Below, piece after piece: positions 1 to 9,597 of a DNA stretch of 64,000 nt. Numbering within the stretch: position 1 is the stretch's first letter; every line of letters begins with the position of its first letter. Origin of the DNA: Pseudidiomarina halophila (GTDB lineage: Bacteria > Pseudomonadota > Gammaproteobacteria > Enterobacterales > Alteromonadaceae); NCBI RefSeq assembly GCF_003987215.1, contig NZ_PIPW01000001.1:248001-312000 (forward strand), written 5' to 3'. The translations under genes and the position numbers were made by a program. The notes beneath the pieces were generated by a model. It saw only the letters and a program-made list of their open reading frames with translations. It made no database searches and was not told where the DNA came from.

Positions 1-99
1 CAGGGACTAAATTTATGGGTGGTTGCAGATAATGTGCGAAAAGGCGCAGCAACCAACAGTATTCAAATTGCCGAACATTTGATAAAAGACTATATTTGA
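1..99 (+). CDS. asd: Aspartate-semialdehyde dehydrogenase, C-terminal end (partial)
   Basis: An open frame enters from the left edge and runs 32 codons to a TGA at 97-99. The residues include WVVADN followed by [16 protein letters not shown], which resembles the C-terminal segment of Asd/USG-1 family enzymes, where the KGAA-N-VQIAE helix is conserved. Asd makes aspartate semialdehyde for lysine, threonine, methionine and diaminopimelate synthesis. An asd/usg gene upstream of fimV-truA is the usual gamma-proteobacterial order, which supports the call. Only the last 32 residues are visible, so choosing between catalytic Asd and the USG-1 paralogue is not possible here. Confidence 0.8.
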   Translation, partial: QGLNLWVVADNVRKGAATNSIQIAEHLIKDYI

Positions 100-156
100 A
101 TAAGCTTTTGATTTCATTCGCATCCGATACTAACAGCTAGAAGGGACGAAAACGTG

Positions 157-2199
157 ATGGCACGGATTATTTTAGCTGCAATAGTGGCAGCATTTGTTGC
201 ATTTTCAGCTGCTACCATGGCGCAACAGAGTTCGCGCGCCTCGCGCTGGCAGCCGGATCAATTCGGGCCTATCGTGCAAACTGACACGATGTGGAGCATC
301 GCCACCTATTATGGTCGCCAACGCGGTGTTAGTGTCTATGAAATGATGGATGTCATCGTTGCGGAGAATCCGCGCGCGTTCAGAGATAACCGGCCAGACT
401 TTATGTTAACCGGGTTTTATCTCGACATTCCTCCGGTAGGTAACGTAGCTCAGGCAAACGACACCCCAAAAGCTGCTGTAGCAGAAGCGAATGATACTGC
501 TGAAGCAACGACAACGGATAGCGCGGAAGAAACGCCGCTCGCAGACACTGCAAGCAGTGAAAATGCAGCGGTCAATACCACTGAAGTCGAAAATGAAATT
601 GCCATTTCAGTATCAGAGATGCAGGCACTGCGTGGCCAGCTATCTGAATCAATAGATCTAATTGAAAGTCTGCAGACCGAGAACTCGGATTTACAGCAAC
701 GTTTGGAGCTTGTCACCCGCGAACTCGAGTTGCTGCGTCAGGCCGCTGCTGAAGAGCAACGGGCTTCTGCGGAAATGGAGTCCATCGCGCAACAAATTAA
801 CGAGCAAGGTACTGAAGAACTTACCCAAGCTACGGTAGGTGAACAGCCGCGCGAGAGTAACCCTGCACTTGATGACACCACCGATGCAGACGCCGGCGCA
901 GCTGTGGATACCGGGAGCGAGGCTGCTACTGATGAGGTTACTACGGACGCACAGGATACCGCAGTAGCTGAGCGTCAGGAAACAGTGACTCCGGCAGCTG
1001 AATCGCAGCCAGAACAGGCAAAACCAGCGGTGACGCGGTCATCAGGCAAGCAATCAAGCTGGCTGGATTGGCTGTTAAAGCCTTTGCATCTTGGCTTACT
1101 GGCCTTGGTGTTGATTATCGTTTTCGGTAGCTTGTGGTACTTCGCTTATGTCCGCCGACTGGAGCGCGAAATGGCTGAATCACAGGCGGAGCGCGCGGCA
1201 GAGAAAGATATTGGCACCGAAACTGAAGATCCTGAGCAGGCAGCGGTGGCAGCTGCGGCACAGGAAGAACAAAATGAAGTAGTGGAACATCGCGATGCGG
1301 CAGCTACGGATGCGACCGATGAGCTGGTCAGGGCGACTCGTGAAGAGATCACTGATGATCAGGTCGATCCCACCAGCGAGGAATTTGCGGAACAAACATC
1401 TGCGCCGATGGAAGCGGATGACTGGCAGGAACAAGCCACGGATCCTATGACCACTCAGGATCGGGATGTTGAGGTTACTGATGTCGATCTTGATGCCTAT
1501 CTACGCGAACAGTCTGATGGTGCGACGGGTGCAGAGGAAACGGATGATGACGATCCGATCTCGAAAGAGGTCGATGCGCTACTGGCATTCGAGCCCAGTG
1601 TTGAGGAAGACGAGAAACCCGCCGAAACGCGCGATCCCGAGGAAGTCAGTGAATATCGTGTAGTTGACGAACCCGACAGCGAGGATGCCGATTCCTTTGG
1701 TGGGCTGCGACTAGATGATGATATGACAACTACGCCAGTACCGGCAAAGGATGACATTGCTGAAACTGAGCGTACTGAAACTGAAAGTACTGAAACCGAA
1801 AGCCCCGAAACTGACCTTAACGAAGATCAGGAAACGTCCAGCGACAGCAGCAAAACAACAGCTGAGGACGACGATTATTTATCCATTGAAAGCCTGATGG
1901 ATGAAGCGGATACCGAGGCCAGTGAAGAGCATGAGGATCCGTACGACAAAGACAAGATCAACGAAGCTCTAGCGGGAGAAGATACTCAGGATCTTGATTA
2001 TGACCTATCCACAGAAGCCATGCTTGATGAAAGCAAATCGCCTGCGGCCCGGTTAGATCTGGCGCAAGTGTATATCGACATGGGCGAAGTGGACGATGCC
2101 CGCAATTTGCTTGAAAGCATCCAGGGTTGTGGTGACGAAGAGGCAGAGCAAGAAGCTGCTGCATTATTAAAGAAGTTAAGTGAACAGGGCGGTCGATGA
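157..2199 (+). CDS. fimV: FimV-like polar hub / pilus assembly protein
   Basis: FimV is a single-pass inner-membrane protein that organises the cell pole, type IV pili and twitching-related signalling. It starts with a signal-like hydrophobic stretch, followed by a LysM-like peptidoglycan-binding segment (about residues 40-96, with [10 protein letters not shown]). A predicted coiled coil (about 150-210) and an Ala/Glu/Thr-rich linker follow. One transmembrane helix lies near residue 310-330. Beyond it is a very acidic cytoplasmic region and a C-terminal TPR-like FimV motif ([20 protein letters not shown]). A GTG at 154 is an alternative start: the AAGGGA ribosome site at 141-146 lies 7 nt from GTG and 10 nt from ATG. 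The stop overlaps truA by an ATGA. The family is clear from architecture; precise function varies between species. Confidence 0.88.
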   Translation: MARIILAAIVAAFVAFSAATMAQQSSRASRWQPDQFGPIVQTDTMWSIATYYGRQRGVSVYEMMDVIVAENPRAFRDNRPDFMLTGFYLDIPPVGNVAQANDTPKAAVAEANDTAEATTTDSAEETPLADTASSENAAVNTTEVENEIAISVSEMQALRGQLSESIDLIESLQTENSDLQQRLELVTRELELLRQAAAEEQRASAEMESIAQQINEQGTEELTQATVGEQPRESNPALDDTTDADAGAAVDTGSEAATDEVTTDAQDTAVAERQETVTPAAESQPEQAKPAVTRSSGKQSSWLDWLLKPLHLGLLALVLIIVFGSLWYFAYVRRLEREMAESQAERAAEKDIGTETEDPEQAAVAAAAQEEQNEVVEHRDAAATDATDELVRATREEITDDQVDPTSEEFAEQTSAPMEADDWQEQATDPMTTQDRDVEVTDVDLDAYLREQSDGATGAEETDDDDPISKEVDALLAFEPSVEEDEKPAETRDPEEVSEYRVVDEPDSEDADSFGGLRLDDDMTTTPVPAKDDIAETERTETESTETESPETDLNEDQETSSDSSKTTAEDDDYLSIESLMDEADTEASEEHEDPYDKDKINEALAGEDTQDLDYDLSTEAMLDESKSPAARLDLAQVYIDMGEVDDARNLLESIQGCGDEEAEQEAAALLKKLSEQGGR

Positions 2200-3005
2200 G
2201 TAGTACGCGCTTTGCGCTCGGTATTGAGTATGATGGTAGTAACTATTATGGCTGGCAACGGCAACGGGAAGTGACCTGTGTACAAGAGGTTCTGGAACGG
2301 GCGCTGAGTAAAGTTGCGAACCATAGTGTGGAAGTGGTTTGCGCGGGTCGCACCGACGCCGGTGTGCATGCGACAGGGCAGGTGGTGCATTTCGACAGCA
2401 ACGAGCCACGCACGGTTCCAGCCTGGACCATGGGTGTGAACAGCAACTTACCGGCGGATGTTGCGGTGCGTTGGGTACGTGAGGTGCCGGCTGATTTCAG
2501 CGCCAGATTCAGCGCGACCGGTCGCCGTTACCGTTATGTCATTTGCAATACCAGATTGCGCCCGGCGATATTGGGACGCGGCGTAAGCCATTATCACTTC
2601 GATTTGAATGTCGAGCACATGCACCAGGCTGCACAAGCGTTGCTCGGAGAACATGATTTCAGCGCTTTTCGCGCTGCCCAGTGCCAGTCCCATTCAGCCA
2701 ACCGCTGCGTGACCCATATTCAGGTCAGTCGTCACGGTAATTTTGTGGTGATTGATATTGCCGCTAACGCATTTTTACATCACATGGTACGCAATATTGT
2801 CGGTACTCTGTTGGAAGTCGGAAAAGGCGAGCAGCCATTAGAATGGCCGGCGCAGCTGTTGGCACAACGGGATCGAACGCTTGCAGCGGCGACGGCAAAG
2901 GCTGAAGGGCTCTATTTAGTCCAGGTCGACTATCCGGCCGAGTTTGCTTTGCCAAAGCTTGCTGCGGGCCCCCTCTGGCTGCCTGAAAGCACCCCCGTGA
3001 GCTGA
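2196..3005 (+). CDS. truA: tRNA pseudouridine(38-40) synthase TruA
   Basis: TruA isomerises uridines 38-40 in the anticodon arm of many tRNAs. The 269-residue length is normal. The catalytic aspartate is Asp54 in the motif [11 protein letters not shown], and the N-terminal [16 protein letters not shown] segment is typical. [15 protein letters not shown] is the conserved C-terminal RNA-binding/active-site stretch. Its ATG overlaps the fimV stop (ATGA), so the two are translationally coupled. It lies upstream of accD, without the dedA gene found between them in Escherichia coli. Confidence 0.97.
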   Translation: MSSTRFALGIEYDGSNYYGWQRQREVTCVQEVLERALSKVANHSVEVVCAGRTDAGVHATGQVVHFDSNEPRTVPAWTMGVNSNLPADVAVRWVREVPADFSARFSATGRRYRYVICNTRLRPAILGRGVSHYHFDLNVEHMHQAAQALLGEHDFSAFRAAQCQSHSANRCVTHIQVSRHGNFVVIDIAANAFLHHMVRNIVGTLLEVGKGEQPLEWPAQLLAQRDRTLAAATAKAEGLYLVQVDYPAEFALPKLAAGPLWLPESTPVS

Positions 3006-3107
3006 CTAATAAGACCACTTTTTACTGCAAGGTCAGTGCAGAATGTGCTTTAATACGGGGAGTTTAGGCAATTTGCCACTATCACCAATTGAGATGAATG
3101 AAACGAT

Positions 3108-3971
3108 ATGAGCTGGATTGAGCGAATTCTTGCAAAGCCAAAAAGCGGTAAACGTCGCAATATTCCCGAGGGAGTTTGGGCGAAATGCAGTAGTTGCGAT
3201 GCCATCATCTACAGTGCTGATCTTGAGCGCAACCTGCATGTATGTACTAAATGCGATCATCACATGCGGATGTCGGCACGGCGCCGGTTAGACAGTTTCT
3301 TAGATAACGGCAGCGGCAGTGAGATCGGTGCTGAGCTCGAACCAAAAGATATTCTGAAATTTCGCGATTCGAAGAAATACAAAGATCGTATTGCCGCAGC
3401 CCAAAAAGCCACCGGCGAGAAAGATGCCCTGGTAGCGCAAAAAGGTAAACTGAAAGGAATGCCTGTTGTCGCTGTGGCGTTCGAGTTCGAGTTTATGGGC
3501 GGATCTATGGCTTCTGTAGTCGGGGCGCGCTTTGTGAAAGCCGCTGAAGTCTGCTTGCGTGAGCGAATTCCGCTCGTTTGCTTTGCAGCATCGGGCGGTG
3601 CGCGTATGCAGGAGGCACTGATGTCATTGATGCAAATGGCTAAGACCTCAGCAGCATTGGCTCGCATGAGTGAAGAGGGACTGCCATTTATTTCAGTGCT
3701 GACCGACCCGACCATGGGTGGTGTGTCAGCAAGTTTAGCCATGCTGGGAGACGTCAACATTGCTGAACCTAAAGCTTTGATTGGCTTTGCCGGACCACGG
3801 GTTATCCAGCAAACGGTTCGGGAAACTTTACCAGAAGGTTTCCAGCGAGCTGAGTTTCTGCTCGACCACGGCGCAGTTGACATGATTGTTGATCGTCGCC
3901 AAATGCGTAATCGGGTTGCGTCTTTATTGGCGAAATTCCAGCACCATGCACCGGTGGCTGACGAATATTAA
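3108..3971 (+). CDS. accD: Acetyl-CoA carboxylase carboxyltransferase subunit beta
   Basis: AccD, together with AccA, transfers the carboxyl group from biotin to acetyl-CoA to make malonyl-CoA, the first committed step of fatty acid synthesis. A four-cysteine zinc ribbon is present (Cys27, Cys30, Cys46, Cys49). The crotonase-type carboxyltransferase core follows, with the [17 protein letters not shown] and [16 protein letters not shown] motifs. The 287-residue length is normal. It is followed after 8 bp by folC, the same order as in E. coli. Confidence 0.97.
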   Translation: MSWIERILAKPKSGKRRNIPEGVWAKCSSCDAIIYSADLERNLHVCTKCDHHMRMSARRRLDSFLDNGSGSEIGAELEPKDILKFRDSKKYKDRIAAAQKATGEKDALVAQKGKLKGMPVVAVAFEFEFMGGSMASVVGARFVKAAEVCLRERIPLVCFAASGGARMQEALMSLMQMAKTSAALARMSEEGLPFISVLTDPTMGGVSASLAMLGDVNIAEPKALIGFAGPRVIQQTVRETLPEGFQRAEFLLDHGAVDMIVDRRQMRNRVASLLAKFQHHAPVADEY

Positions 3972-3979
3972 GCTGACGT

Positions 3980-5257
3980 ATGAACAAGCCGTTAACCGCA
4001 CCCTTATCCACAGCCGGGCTAGATGCCTGGCTGTCCTATTTAGAAGCCCTTCATCCCAGCACTATCGACCTTGGTCTGGAGCGCGTAGCGCAGGTCGCGC
4101 AACGGCTGGAGATCAATCCCGGTAAAGCTCAGGTGATTACCGTTGCCGGCACCAACGGTAAAGGCTCTACGGTACGTTACCTGGAAACTATTCTGCAGGC
4201 GTCAGGTTACCGTACCGGGGTCTATATCTCTCCTCATCTGCGGGTGTATGAAGAGCGCGTTCGTATCGACGGCAAACAGCAACCTGCTGCGCTGCACGTA
4301 CAAGCCTTTGCTGCGGTCGAAGCCGCCCGGGGCGATACCTCATTAACCTACTTTGAATTTGGTAGCCTGGCAGCGTTTTGGCTGATGCAGCAGTTGCCGC
4401 TGGATGTCTGGATTCTCGAGGTTGGCTTAGGTGGCCGGTTAGATGCGGTAAATTGTATCGATGCCGATGTCGGTATTCTTACCTCGGTGGGGATTGATCA
4501 TGTTGATTTTCTTGGACCGGATCGGACTGGGATCGCGCGCGAGAAAGCCGGAATATTTCGTGCCGGCAAAGGCGCAGTTATTGGCGAGCCGGATTTCCCC
4601 GCAGAAGTAGTCGCTGAGCTTAAGGCGAAAAATATTTCTCCTGCCCGGGTCGGGAAAGAATTTAACTATCGTGTCACCGATGAACAGCACTGGCATTTTA
4701 CTGGCCGGGAAAGTGAATTGCGTGATTTGCCAATGCCACAGTTGCCGTTGCCGAATGCCGCGACAGCTTTAATGGCGTTGGAGTTACTTGCATTACCGGT
4801 GACTGAGCAAGCGATTCGCCAAGGTCTCAGCAAAGCGCGTGAAAGTGGGCGCTTACAATTGATGGCCGGCAATCCGGATTATTTATTGGATGTTGCACAT
4901 AACCCGCACGCCGCGGCGTTTCTTCGTGACTATGTACAACGGCGTTTCCCCAAGCGGTCGGTGTATGCTGTGGTGGGAATGCTTAAAGATAAGGATATTG
5001 CGGGCACCTTAGCCGCGCTTGAGCCTGTGGTGGACGCTTGGTATCTTGCTGATCTGGAAGGCATACGGGGAGCTTCTGCCGCGGAACTTGCTGATGCACT
5101 GAGTACGACAGCAAAACAACGGCCGCTGACACAGTTCAGCGATGTAACTCAGGCATTTACCGCCGCCTGCAGTGACGCGCGCGATTGTGGTGAGCAACCA
5201 CTAGTATTGGTGTGCGGCTCGTTCTACACTGTGGCTAAAATCCCTGAAGCGGAGTAA
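3980..5257 (+). CDS. folC: Dihydrofolate synthase / folylpolyglutamate synthase
   Basis: FolC adds glutamate to dihydropteroate and then extends the polyglutamate tail of folates, using ATP. It is a Mur-ligase-like enzyme. The P-loop is visible as VAGTNGKGST near residue 55, and LEVGLGGRLDAVN plus GIDHVDFLG are the conserved folate/Mg-site segments. C-terminal GSFYTVA is typical of the family. At 425 residues it is of normal length. It starts 8 bp after accD and is followed 2 bp later by dedD, so accD-folC-dedD probably form one operon. Confidence 0.96.
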   Translation: MNKPLTAPLSTAGLDAWLSYLEALHPSTIDLGLERVAQVAQRLEINPGKAQVITVAGTNGKGSTVRYLETILQASGYRTGVYISPHLRVYEERVRIDGKQQPAALHVQAFAAVEAARGDTSLTYFEFGSLAAFWLMQQLPLDVWILEVGLGGRLDAVNCIDADVGILTSVGIDHVDFLGPDRTGIAREKAGIFRAGKGAVIGEPDFPAEVVAELKAKNISPARVGKEFNYRVTDEQHWHFTGRESELRDLPMPQLPLPNAATALMALELLALPVTEQAIRQGLSKARESGRLQLMAGNPDYLLDVAHNPHAAAFLRDYVQRRFPKRSVYAVVGMLKDKDIAGTLAALEPVVDAWYLADLEGIRGASAAELADALSTTAKQRPLTQFSDVTQAFTAACSDARDCGEQPLVLVCGSFYTVAKIPEAE

Positions 5258-5259
5258 GC

Positions 5260-5841
5260 ATGGCATCGCAATTACAAAATCGAATCGTTGGCAGTATTAT
5301 TTTGATCGCGTTAGCGGTCATTATTTTACCGGAGCTACTGGATGGCAAGCAGATGCGCCAGGAGCAGGATTTCGAAGCTATGCCATTGCAGCCGGAAGCA
5401 GATGTAGTTGAACAACAAGTGACGCTGCCAGCGAACGAGCTTGAGGGAACAGCAATTAACGTTGAGCAAGCTAGCGATGACGAAATTACGCTAACTGCCG
5501 AAGCAGCGCCAGATCTTGACGAAACGGCCGCCGCTGCGGGTAATGAAAGCCAGTCGGAGCCTGCGCCCACCGTTCCTGATCCTGCCCCAGCAACACTCCA
5601 GGAACCAGGCTGGGTGATTCAGCTGGGCGCCTTCAGTAACGCGGATTCAGTGGATAAACTGATGCAACAACTGCAGCAGCAAGGTTTTGCTGCTTACCGG
5701 GAAGCAACACAGGTTAACGGAAAAACGCTGATTCGGTTATTCGTTGGGCCGGCTCTTACGCAGGCAGAATTAGAACAACAACTTCCAGAGCTTAAAGAAC
5801 TCACAGGGCTGAATGGTCGGGTGGTGCGCTTCGAACCGTAA
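5260..5841 (+). CDS. dedD: SPOR-domain cell division protein DedD
   Basis: DedD is a bitopic inner-membrane protein that is recruited to the division septum through its SPOR domain, which binds denuded glycan strands. A transmembrane helix occupies about residues 8-26. A low-complexity periplasmic linker rich in Glu, Ala and Pro follows, then a C-terminal SPOR domain (about residues 115-193) opening with GWVIQLGAFSNADSVDKL and ending with GRVVRFEP. Its position between folC and cvpA matches E. coli dedD. Confidence 0.92.
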   Translation: MASQLQNRIVGSIILIALAVIILPELLDGKQMRQEQDFEAMPLQPEADVVEQQVTLPANELEGTAINVEQASDDEITLTAEAAPDLDETAAAAGNESQSEPAPTVPDPAPATLQEPGWVIQLGAFSNADSVDKLMQQLQQQGFAAYREATQVNGKTLIRLFVGPALTQAELEQQLPELKELTGLNGRVVRFEP

Positions 5842-5919
5842 AGCTGAATAAAAAGTGACGTTTTTCTTACTGATTTCTGGTAAACTTCGCGCGTCTTCAA
5901 CAGCCTTGGGATAACCCTT

Positions 5920-6405
5920 ATGGTCTGGATTGATTATGCCATTTTAATTGTAATTTCGCTGTCGACACTGGTCAGCCTGGTGCGCGGCTTCGTCAAAGAA
6001 GCCATGTCGCTTGCTGTCTGGGTGGCTGCGTTTTTTATCGCCAGCTGGTATTACCAAGATCTTGCCAGTTGGTTCACCCGTCTTGATGATCCTATGGTGC
6101 GTAACGCCGTTGCCGCGTTAGCACTCTTTGTTAGTACTCTTATTGTTGGCGCGGTAGTGAACTACGTCCTCGGTCAACTTGTCCATAGAACCGGATTGAC
6201 AGGCACCGACCGTTTGCTCGGTGGAATTTTTGGTGCCTTGCGCGGAGTATTAATCGTTAGCGCTTTATTGTTCTTTATGGATAGTTTTACTGCACTGGCA
6301 GACGCTGAGTGGTGGCAACAATCCAGATTGATACCGCATTTCGGTATCTTCATCCAATGGTTTTTTGAGTATTTTGAGCAAACTTCAAGTTTTCTCCCCA
6401 ACTAA
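5920..6405 (+). CDS. cvpA: CvpA family membrane protein
   Basis: A 161-residue polytopic membrane protein with four hydrophobic segments, beginning MVWIDYAILIVISLSTLVSL, typical of CvpA (named for colicin V production; in other bacteria linked to envelope stress and bile resistance). The RGFVKEAMSLAVWVAAF segment is the conserved family signature. It lies immediately upstream of purF, the usual arrangement in gamma-proteobacteria. The 78-bp gap before it holds no clear operator. Confidence 0.93.
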   Translation: MVWIDYAILIVISLSTLVSLVRGFVKEAMSLAVWVAAFFIASWYYQDLASWFTRLDDPMVRNAVAALALFVSTLIVGAVVNYVLGQLVHRTGLTGTDRLLGGIFGALRGVLIVSALLFFMDSFTALADAEWWQQSRLIPHFGIFIQWFFEYFEQTSSFLPN

Positions 6406-6425
6406 GCAAATGAGGTTGTCGTAGC

Positions 6426-7946
6426 ATGTGTGGCATTGTGGGTATAGTGGGTAAAGATCCGGTCAATCAGGCGTTGTATGATAGTCTGACGATGCTACAG
6501 CATCGCGGCCAAGACGCTGCCGGAGTAATGACCGTGCATAATAATACATTGCGTTTGCGTAAGGCCAACGGCTTAGTGCGCGATGTATTCCGTACACGGC
6601 ACATGCACCGTTTGGCAGGCCGTATTGGTATCGGTCATGTGCGTTATCCAACTGCTGGTAGTTCCAGCTCAGCTGAGGCACAGCCGTTCTACGTGAATTC
6701 TCCCTTTGGCATTGCTATAGCGCACAATGGCAATCTGACCAATGCTGAGGAGTTGCAGGAGCAATTGTTTGCCAAGGCGCGTCGGCACATCAACACCACC
6801 TCAGATTCCGAGATATTACTGAACATCCTGGCCCATGAAGTTTATCAGCAACAGAGCTTAAAGCTTACCCCTGACGACGTGTTCGCCACAGTAAGTCGCG
6901 TGCATCGCCAGATCAAAGGTGCTTATGCTGTGGTGGCCATGATTATTGGGCACGGTATCGTCGCATTCCGCGACCCATGGGGCATTCGGCCGTTGGTGTT
7001 GGGGCAGCGTGAAACAGCAAATGGTAACGAGTACATCGTTGCTTCAGAAAGCGTTGCGATTGATGGTACCGGCTTTAAATATATGCGTGATGTTGAGCCA
7101 GGTGAAGCTATTTATATCACCGAAGAAGGTGAACTCTTCTCACGTCAGTGCGCGGATAATCCACAACACTGTCCGTGTATTTTTGAGTATGTTTATTTTG
7201 CCCGGCCAGACTCTTTTATCGACAAAATTTCAGTTTATGCGTCACGTGTAAATATGGGCCGTAAACTGGGTGAAAAGATCAAACGCGATTACGCCGATCT
7301 GGATATCGATGTGGTGATTCCGATCCCGGAAACCAGTTGTGATATCGCATTAGAGATGGCCAATGTGCTGGAGCTTCCTTACCGCCAGGGTTTTGTCAAA
7401 AATCGCTACATCGGGCGTACGTTTATCATGCCGGGACAAACGTTACGGCGCAAATCGGTACGTCGTAAGCTGAACGCCATTGGCGCAGAATTCCGCGGTA
7501 AGAATGTATTGCTGGTGGATGATTCCATCGTCCGTGGCACCACCTCAGAGCAAATTATTGAGATGGCCCGTGAAGCCGGTGCGAAAAAAGTTTACTTTGC
7601 TTCTGCCGCGCCAGAGATTCGCTTTCCCAACGTTTATGGTATCGATATGCCAAGTGCCAATGAGTTGATTGGTCATGGTCGCGAGGCGTCAGAAATCAAC
7701 GCGTTAATTAAAGCGGATGGGCTTATCTATCAGGACTTATCCGATTTGATTGCTGCGGTACAGGAAGAAAACCCGTCAATTACCCAGTTTGAAACCTCAG
7801 TATTTAACGGTGAGTACATTACTGGCGATATCAATCAGGGTTATCTGGATCGCCTGGATGCAGCGCGAAATGATGTGGCACGAAGCAGTGAGAGCGACAC
7901 CGAAGACGCGAATCTTGAAGTTCATAACGAAGATGATGAAGATTAA
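6426..7946 (+). CDS. purF: Amidophosphoribosyltransferase
   Basis: PurF catalyses the first committed step of purine synthesis: glutamine plus PRPP give 5-phosphoribosylamine. The N-terminal nucleophile is Cys2 (MCGIVGIVG), exposed once Met1 is removed, with no propeptide. The glutaminase domain carries [10 protein letters not shown]. The phosphoribosyltransferase domain carries the PRPP loop [14 protein letters not shown] near residue 365. The 506-residue length fits E. coli-type PurF. It is probably co-transcribed with cvpA, 20 bp upstream. I saw no convincing PurR box ahead of cvpA. Confidence 0.97.
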   Translation: MCGIVGIVGKDPVNQALYDSLTMLQHRGQDAAGVMTVHNNTLRLRKANGLVRDVFRTRHMHRLAGRIGIGHVRYPTAGSSSSAEAQPFYVNSPFGIAIAHNGNLTNAEELQEQLFAKARRHINTTSDSEILLNILAHEVYQQQSLKLTPDDVFATVSRVHRQIKGAYAVVAMIIGHGIVAFRDPWGIRPLVLGQRETANGNEYIVASESVAIDGTGFKYMRDVEPGEAIYITEEGELFSRQCADNPQHCPCIFEYVYFARPDSFIDKISVYASRVNMGRKLGEKIKRDYADLDIDVVIPIPETSCDIALEMANVLELPYRQGFVKNRYIGRTFIMPGQTLRRKSVRRKLNAIGAEFRGKNVLLVDDSIVRGTTSEQIIEMAREAGAKKVYFASAAPEIRFPNVYGIDMPSANELIGHGREASEINALIKADGLIYQDLSDLIAAVQEENPSITQFETSVFNGEYITGDINQGYLDRLDAARNDVARSSESDTEDANLEVHNEDDED

Positions 7947-7990
7947 ACAATTAGAGCGTTAGTCGTTATCAGATAGTGGATAGTAAAAAA

Positions 7991-8017
7991 AAGCCCGCGG
8001 TTGCGGGCTTTTTTTTT
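7991..8017. terminator. Bidirectional Rho-independent terminator between purF and astB
   Basis: An 8-bp perfect stem (AAGCCCGC / GCGGGCTT) with a GGTT loop is preceded by an A-run and followed by a T-run, so it can end transcription from both purF (+) and astB (-). The T-run overlaps the astB stop codon at 8016-8018. Confidence 0.92.
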
Positions 8018-9362
8018 AGTCGATTTGAAAGGGATAGACGGAGCCGAGTTTGAGGATTTGGGTGAGCTCGTCAAGTGCTGAGCGTGACTCCTTCAGTAAC
8101 TGTGGGTCGCGCAGGTCGTCAACACTGAGGGTTTCACGATAATGCTTATCAACCCATTGATTGAGTCGGGCGAATAAACGGTCGTTCATAATGACCGCAG
8201 GATTCACCGCGGCCAACTCGTCCTCATTCAATGCGACCCGCAGACGCAGACACGCTGGGCCGCCACCGTTGCGCATACTTTGTTTTACGTCAAAGTAGTG
8301 AACACGTTTAATTGGCGTGTCGCGTTGTACTAAGTCTTCCAGGTAGGCTGCTACACGCGGGTTTTCCTGACACTCGGTCGGTGCAATAATGGCCATAGTG
8401 CCGTCAGGCATGGTCAACAGCTGTGTGTTAAATAAGTAGGTCTGAACCGCATCGGCAACTGACACTTCACTGGTTTTCACAGCGATAAAGTGTATCTTTT
8501 CATCACCAAACTTTTGTTGAATTTCCGCCAGCTTGGCGTCGGTATCGAGAAATGCCTGCTCGTGATAAAACAGCACATTCTGGTTGCCCACTGCAATGAC
8601 ATCATTGTGAAACACACCCTGATCAATGACAGCGGGATTCTGCTGGATATAAACAGTGTTTTCATCACTTAACCCATGCAAGCGAGCGATCGCCTGAGAA
8701 GCCTCAAAGGTTTGCCGCGCTGGAAATTTTGTCGGTGCGGGCTTGCTGCTGTCAAAGGCATAGCGACCAAAAGTGAAAATCTCAACGCCGGCATGACCAT
8801 AGTTGTTACACAAGCGAGTGTGGTTTGCTGCGCCTTCATCACCAAAATGTTCATTGTCCGGTAAGTGCGGGTGATGCTCAAAATAGCGGGAGTTAGCGAA
8901 CATCGCCTGAAGAATCCGACTGCTGGTCATAGGTTCCAGCGAGCGATGAAATTTGTTGGTCAGGTTGGCTGAAGTGAAATGGACTTTGCCATCAGCTGTA
9001 TCTGCGCCGGGCGAGACTGTTGCGGCATTGGCGGTCCACATACTTGAAGCGGAGCAGACTGCCTGATAAATCTGTGGTGCCTGCGTCGCTGCCTGCTGCA
9101 GTACTTCGCCATCAGTACCGTTAAACCCCAGTCGCCGTAAGGTAGCAATATCTGGCCGCTCATGGGGCGCAAAGACCCCCTGAACCATGCCCATATCGTG
9201 CAGGGCTTTCATTTTGGCCAGGCCTTGTTTGGCAGCCGAACGTGGACTCGAAGATGCTTTTGCATTGGAGAGTGACGCCACATTACCAAAAGATAATCCC
9301 GCGTAATTATGAGTGGGGCCGACTAAACCATCGAAGTTGACTTCAAAATGCTGAGCGCTCAC
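8016..9362 (-). CDS. astB: N-succinylarginine dihydrolase
   Basis: AstB hydrolyses N2-succinylarginine to succinylornithine, CO2 and ammonia, the second step of the arginine succinyltransferase pathway. The family is recognised from [33 protein letters not shown] and the catalytic-cysteine motif [11 protein letters not shown]. The GTG at 9362-9360 is chosen as start because GGAGG lies 5 nt upstream of it. This gives about 448 residues, equal to the E. coli protein. In-frame upstream starts (ATG at 9374) have no comparable ribosome site and would add residues absent from the family. No other ast genes are adjacent, so the rest of the pathway must be elsewhere. Confidence 0.93.
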   Translation of the reverse strand: MSAQHFEVNFDGLVGPTHNYAGLSFGNVASLSNAKASSSPRSAAKQGLAKMKALHDMGMVQGVFAPHERPDIATLRRLGFNGTDGEVLQQAATQAPQIYQAVCSASSMWTANAATVSPGADTADGKVHFTSANLTNKFHRSLEPMTSSRILQAMFANSRYFEHHPHLPDNEHFGDEGAANHTRLCNNYGHAGVEIFTFGRYAFDSSKPAPTKFPARQTFEASQAIARLHGLSDENTVYIQQNPAVIDQGVFHNDVIAVGNQNVLFYHEQAFLDTDAKLAEIQQKFGDEKIHFIAVKTSEVSVADAVQTYLFNTQLLTMPDGTMAIIAPTECQENPRVAAYLEDLVQRDTPIKRVHYFDVKQSMRNGGGPACLRLRVALNEDELAAVNPAVIMNDRLFARLNQWVDKHYRETLSVDDLRDPQLLKESRSALDELTQILKLGSVYPFQID

Positions 9363-9531
9363 GAATTCCTCCATTGCAGTTGCAAGCAAATTAACAACAG
9401 CTATTATACGCACATGTCGGCAGTTGTGTAAGCACTGATCTTGGCCAACGCCGCGCCATTCGAGGTGATCCGAGATACACTTGCATGGCTATAAGCATTT
9501 GACGAATTTTTATGAATTTTGCTCAGCATGG

Positions 9532-9560
9532 TTGTTTCGGCTGTGCATAAACGATATATC
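9532..9560 (+). promoter_or_regulatory. Candidate sigma-70 promoter for topA
   Basis: TTGTTT at 9532-9537 and TATATC at 9555-9560 are separated by 17 bp, 38 bp upstream of the topA ATG. The match is moderate, but it is the best pair in the 235-bp divergent region between astB and topA. The rest of that region is AT-rich without another clear signal. Confidence 0.4.
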
Positions 9561-9597
9561 TAAAAAAGAACCCCATCATTAGGTTGCAAAAAGACGA

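Noticed and set aside
5842-5919. Possible PurR box ahead of cvpA-purF (AAGTGACGTTTTTCTT)
   Set aside because: Only the TTT run and centre match the PurR consensus; both outer halves differ, so no operator is claimed.
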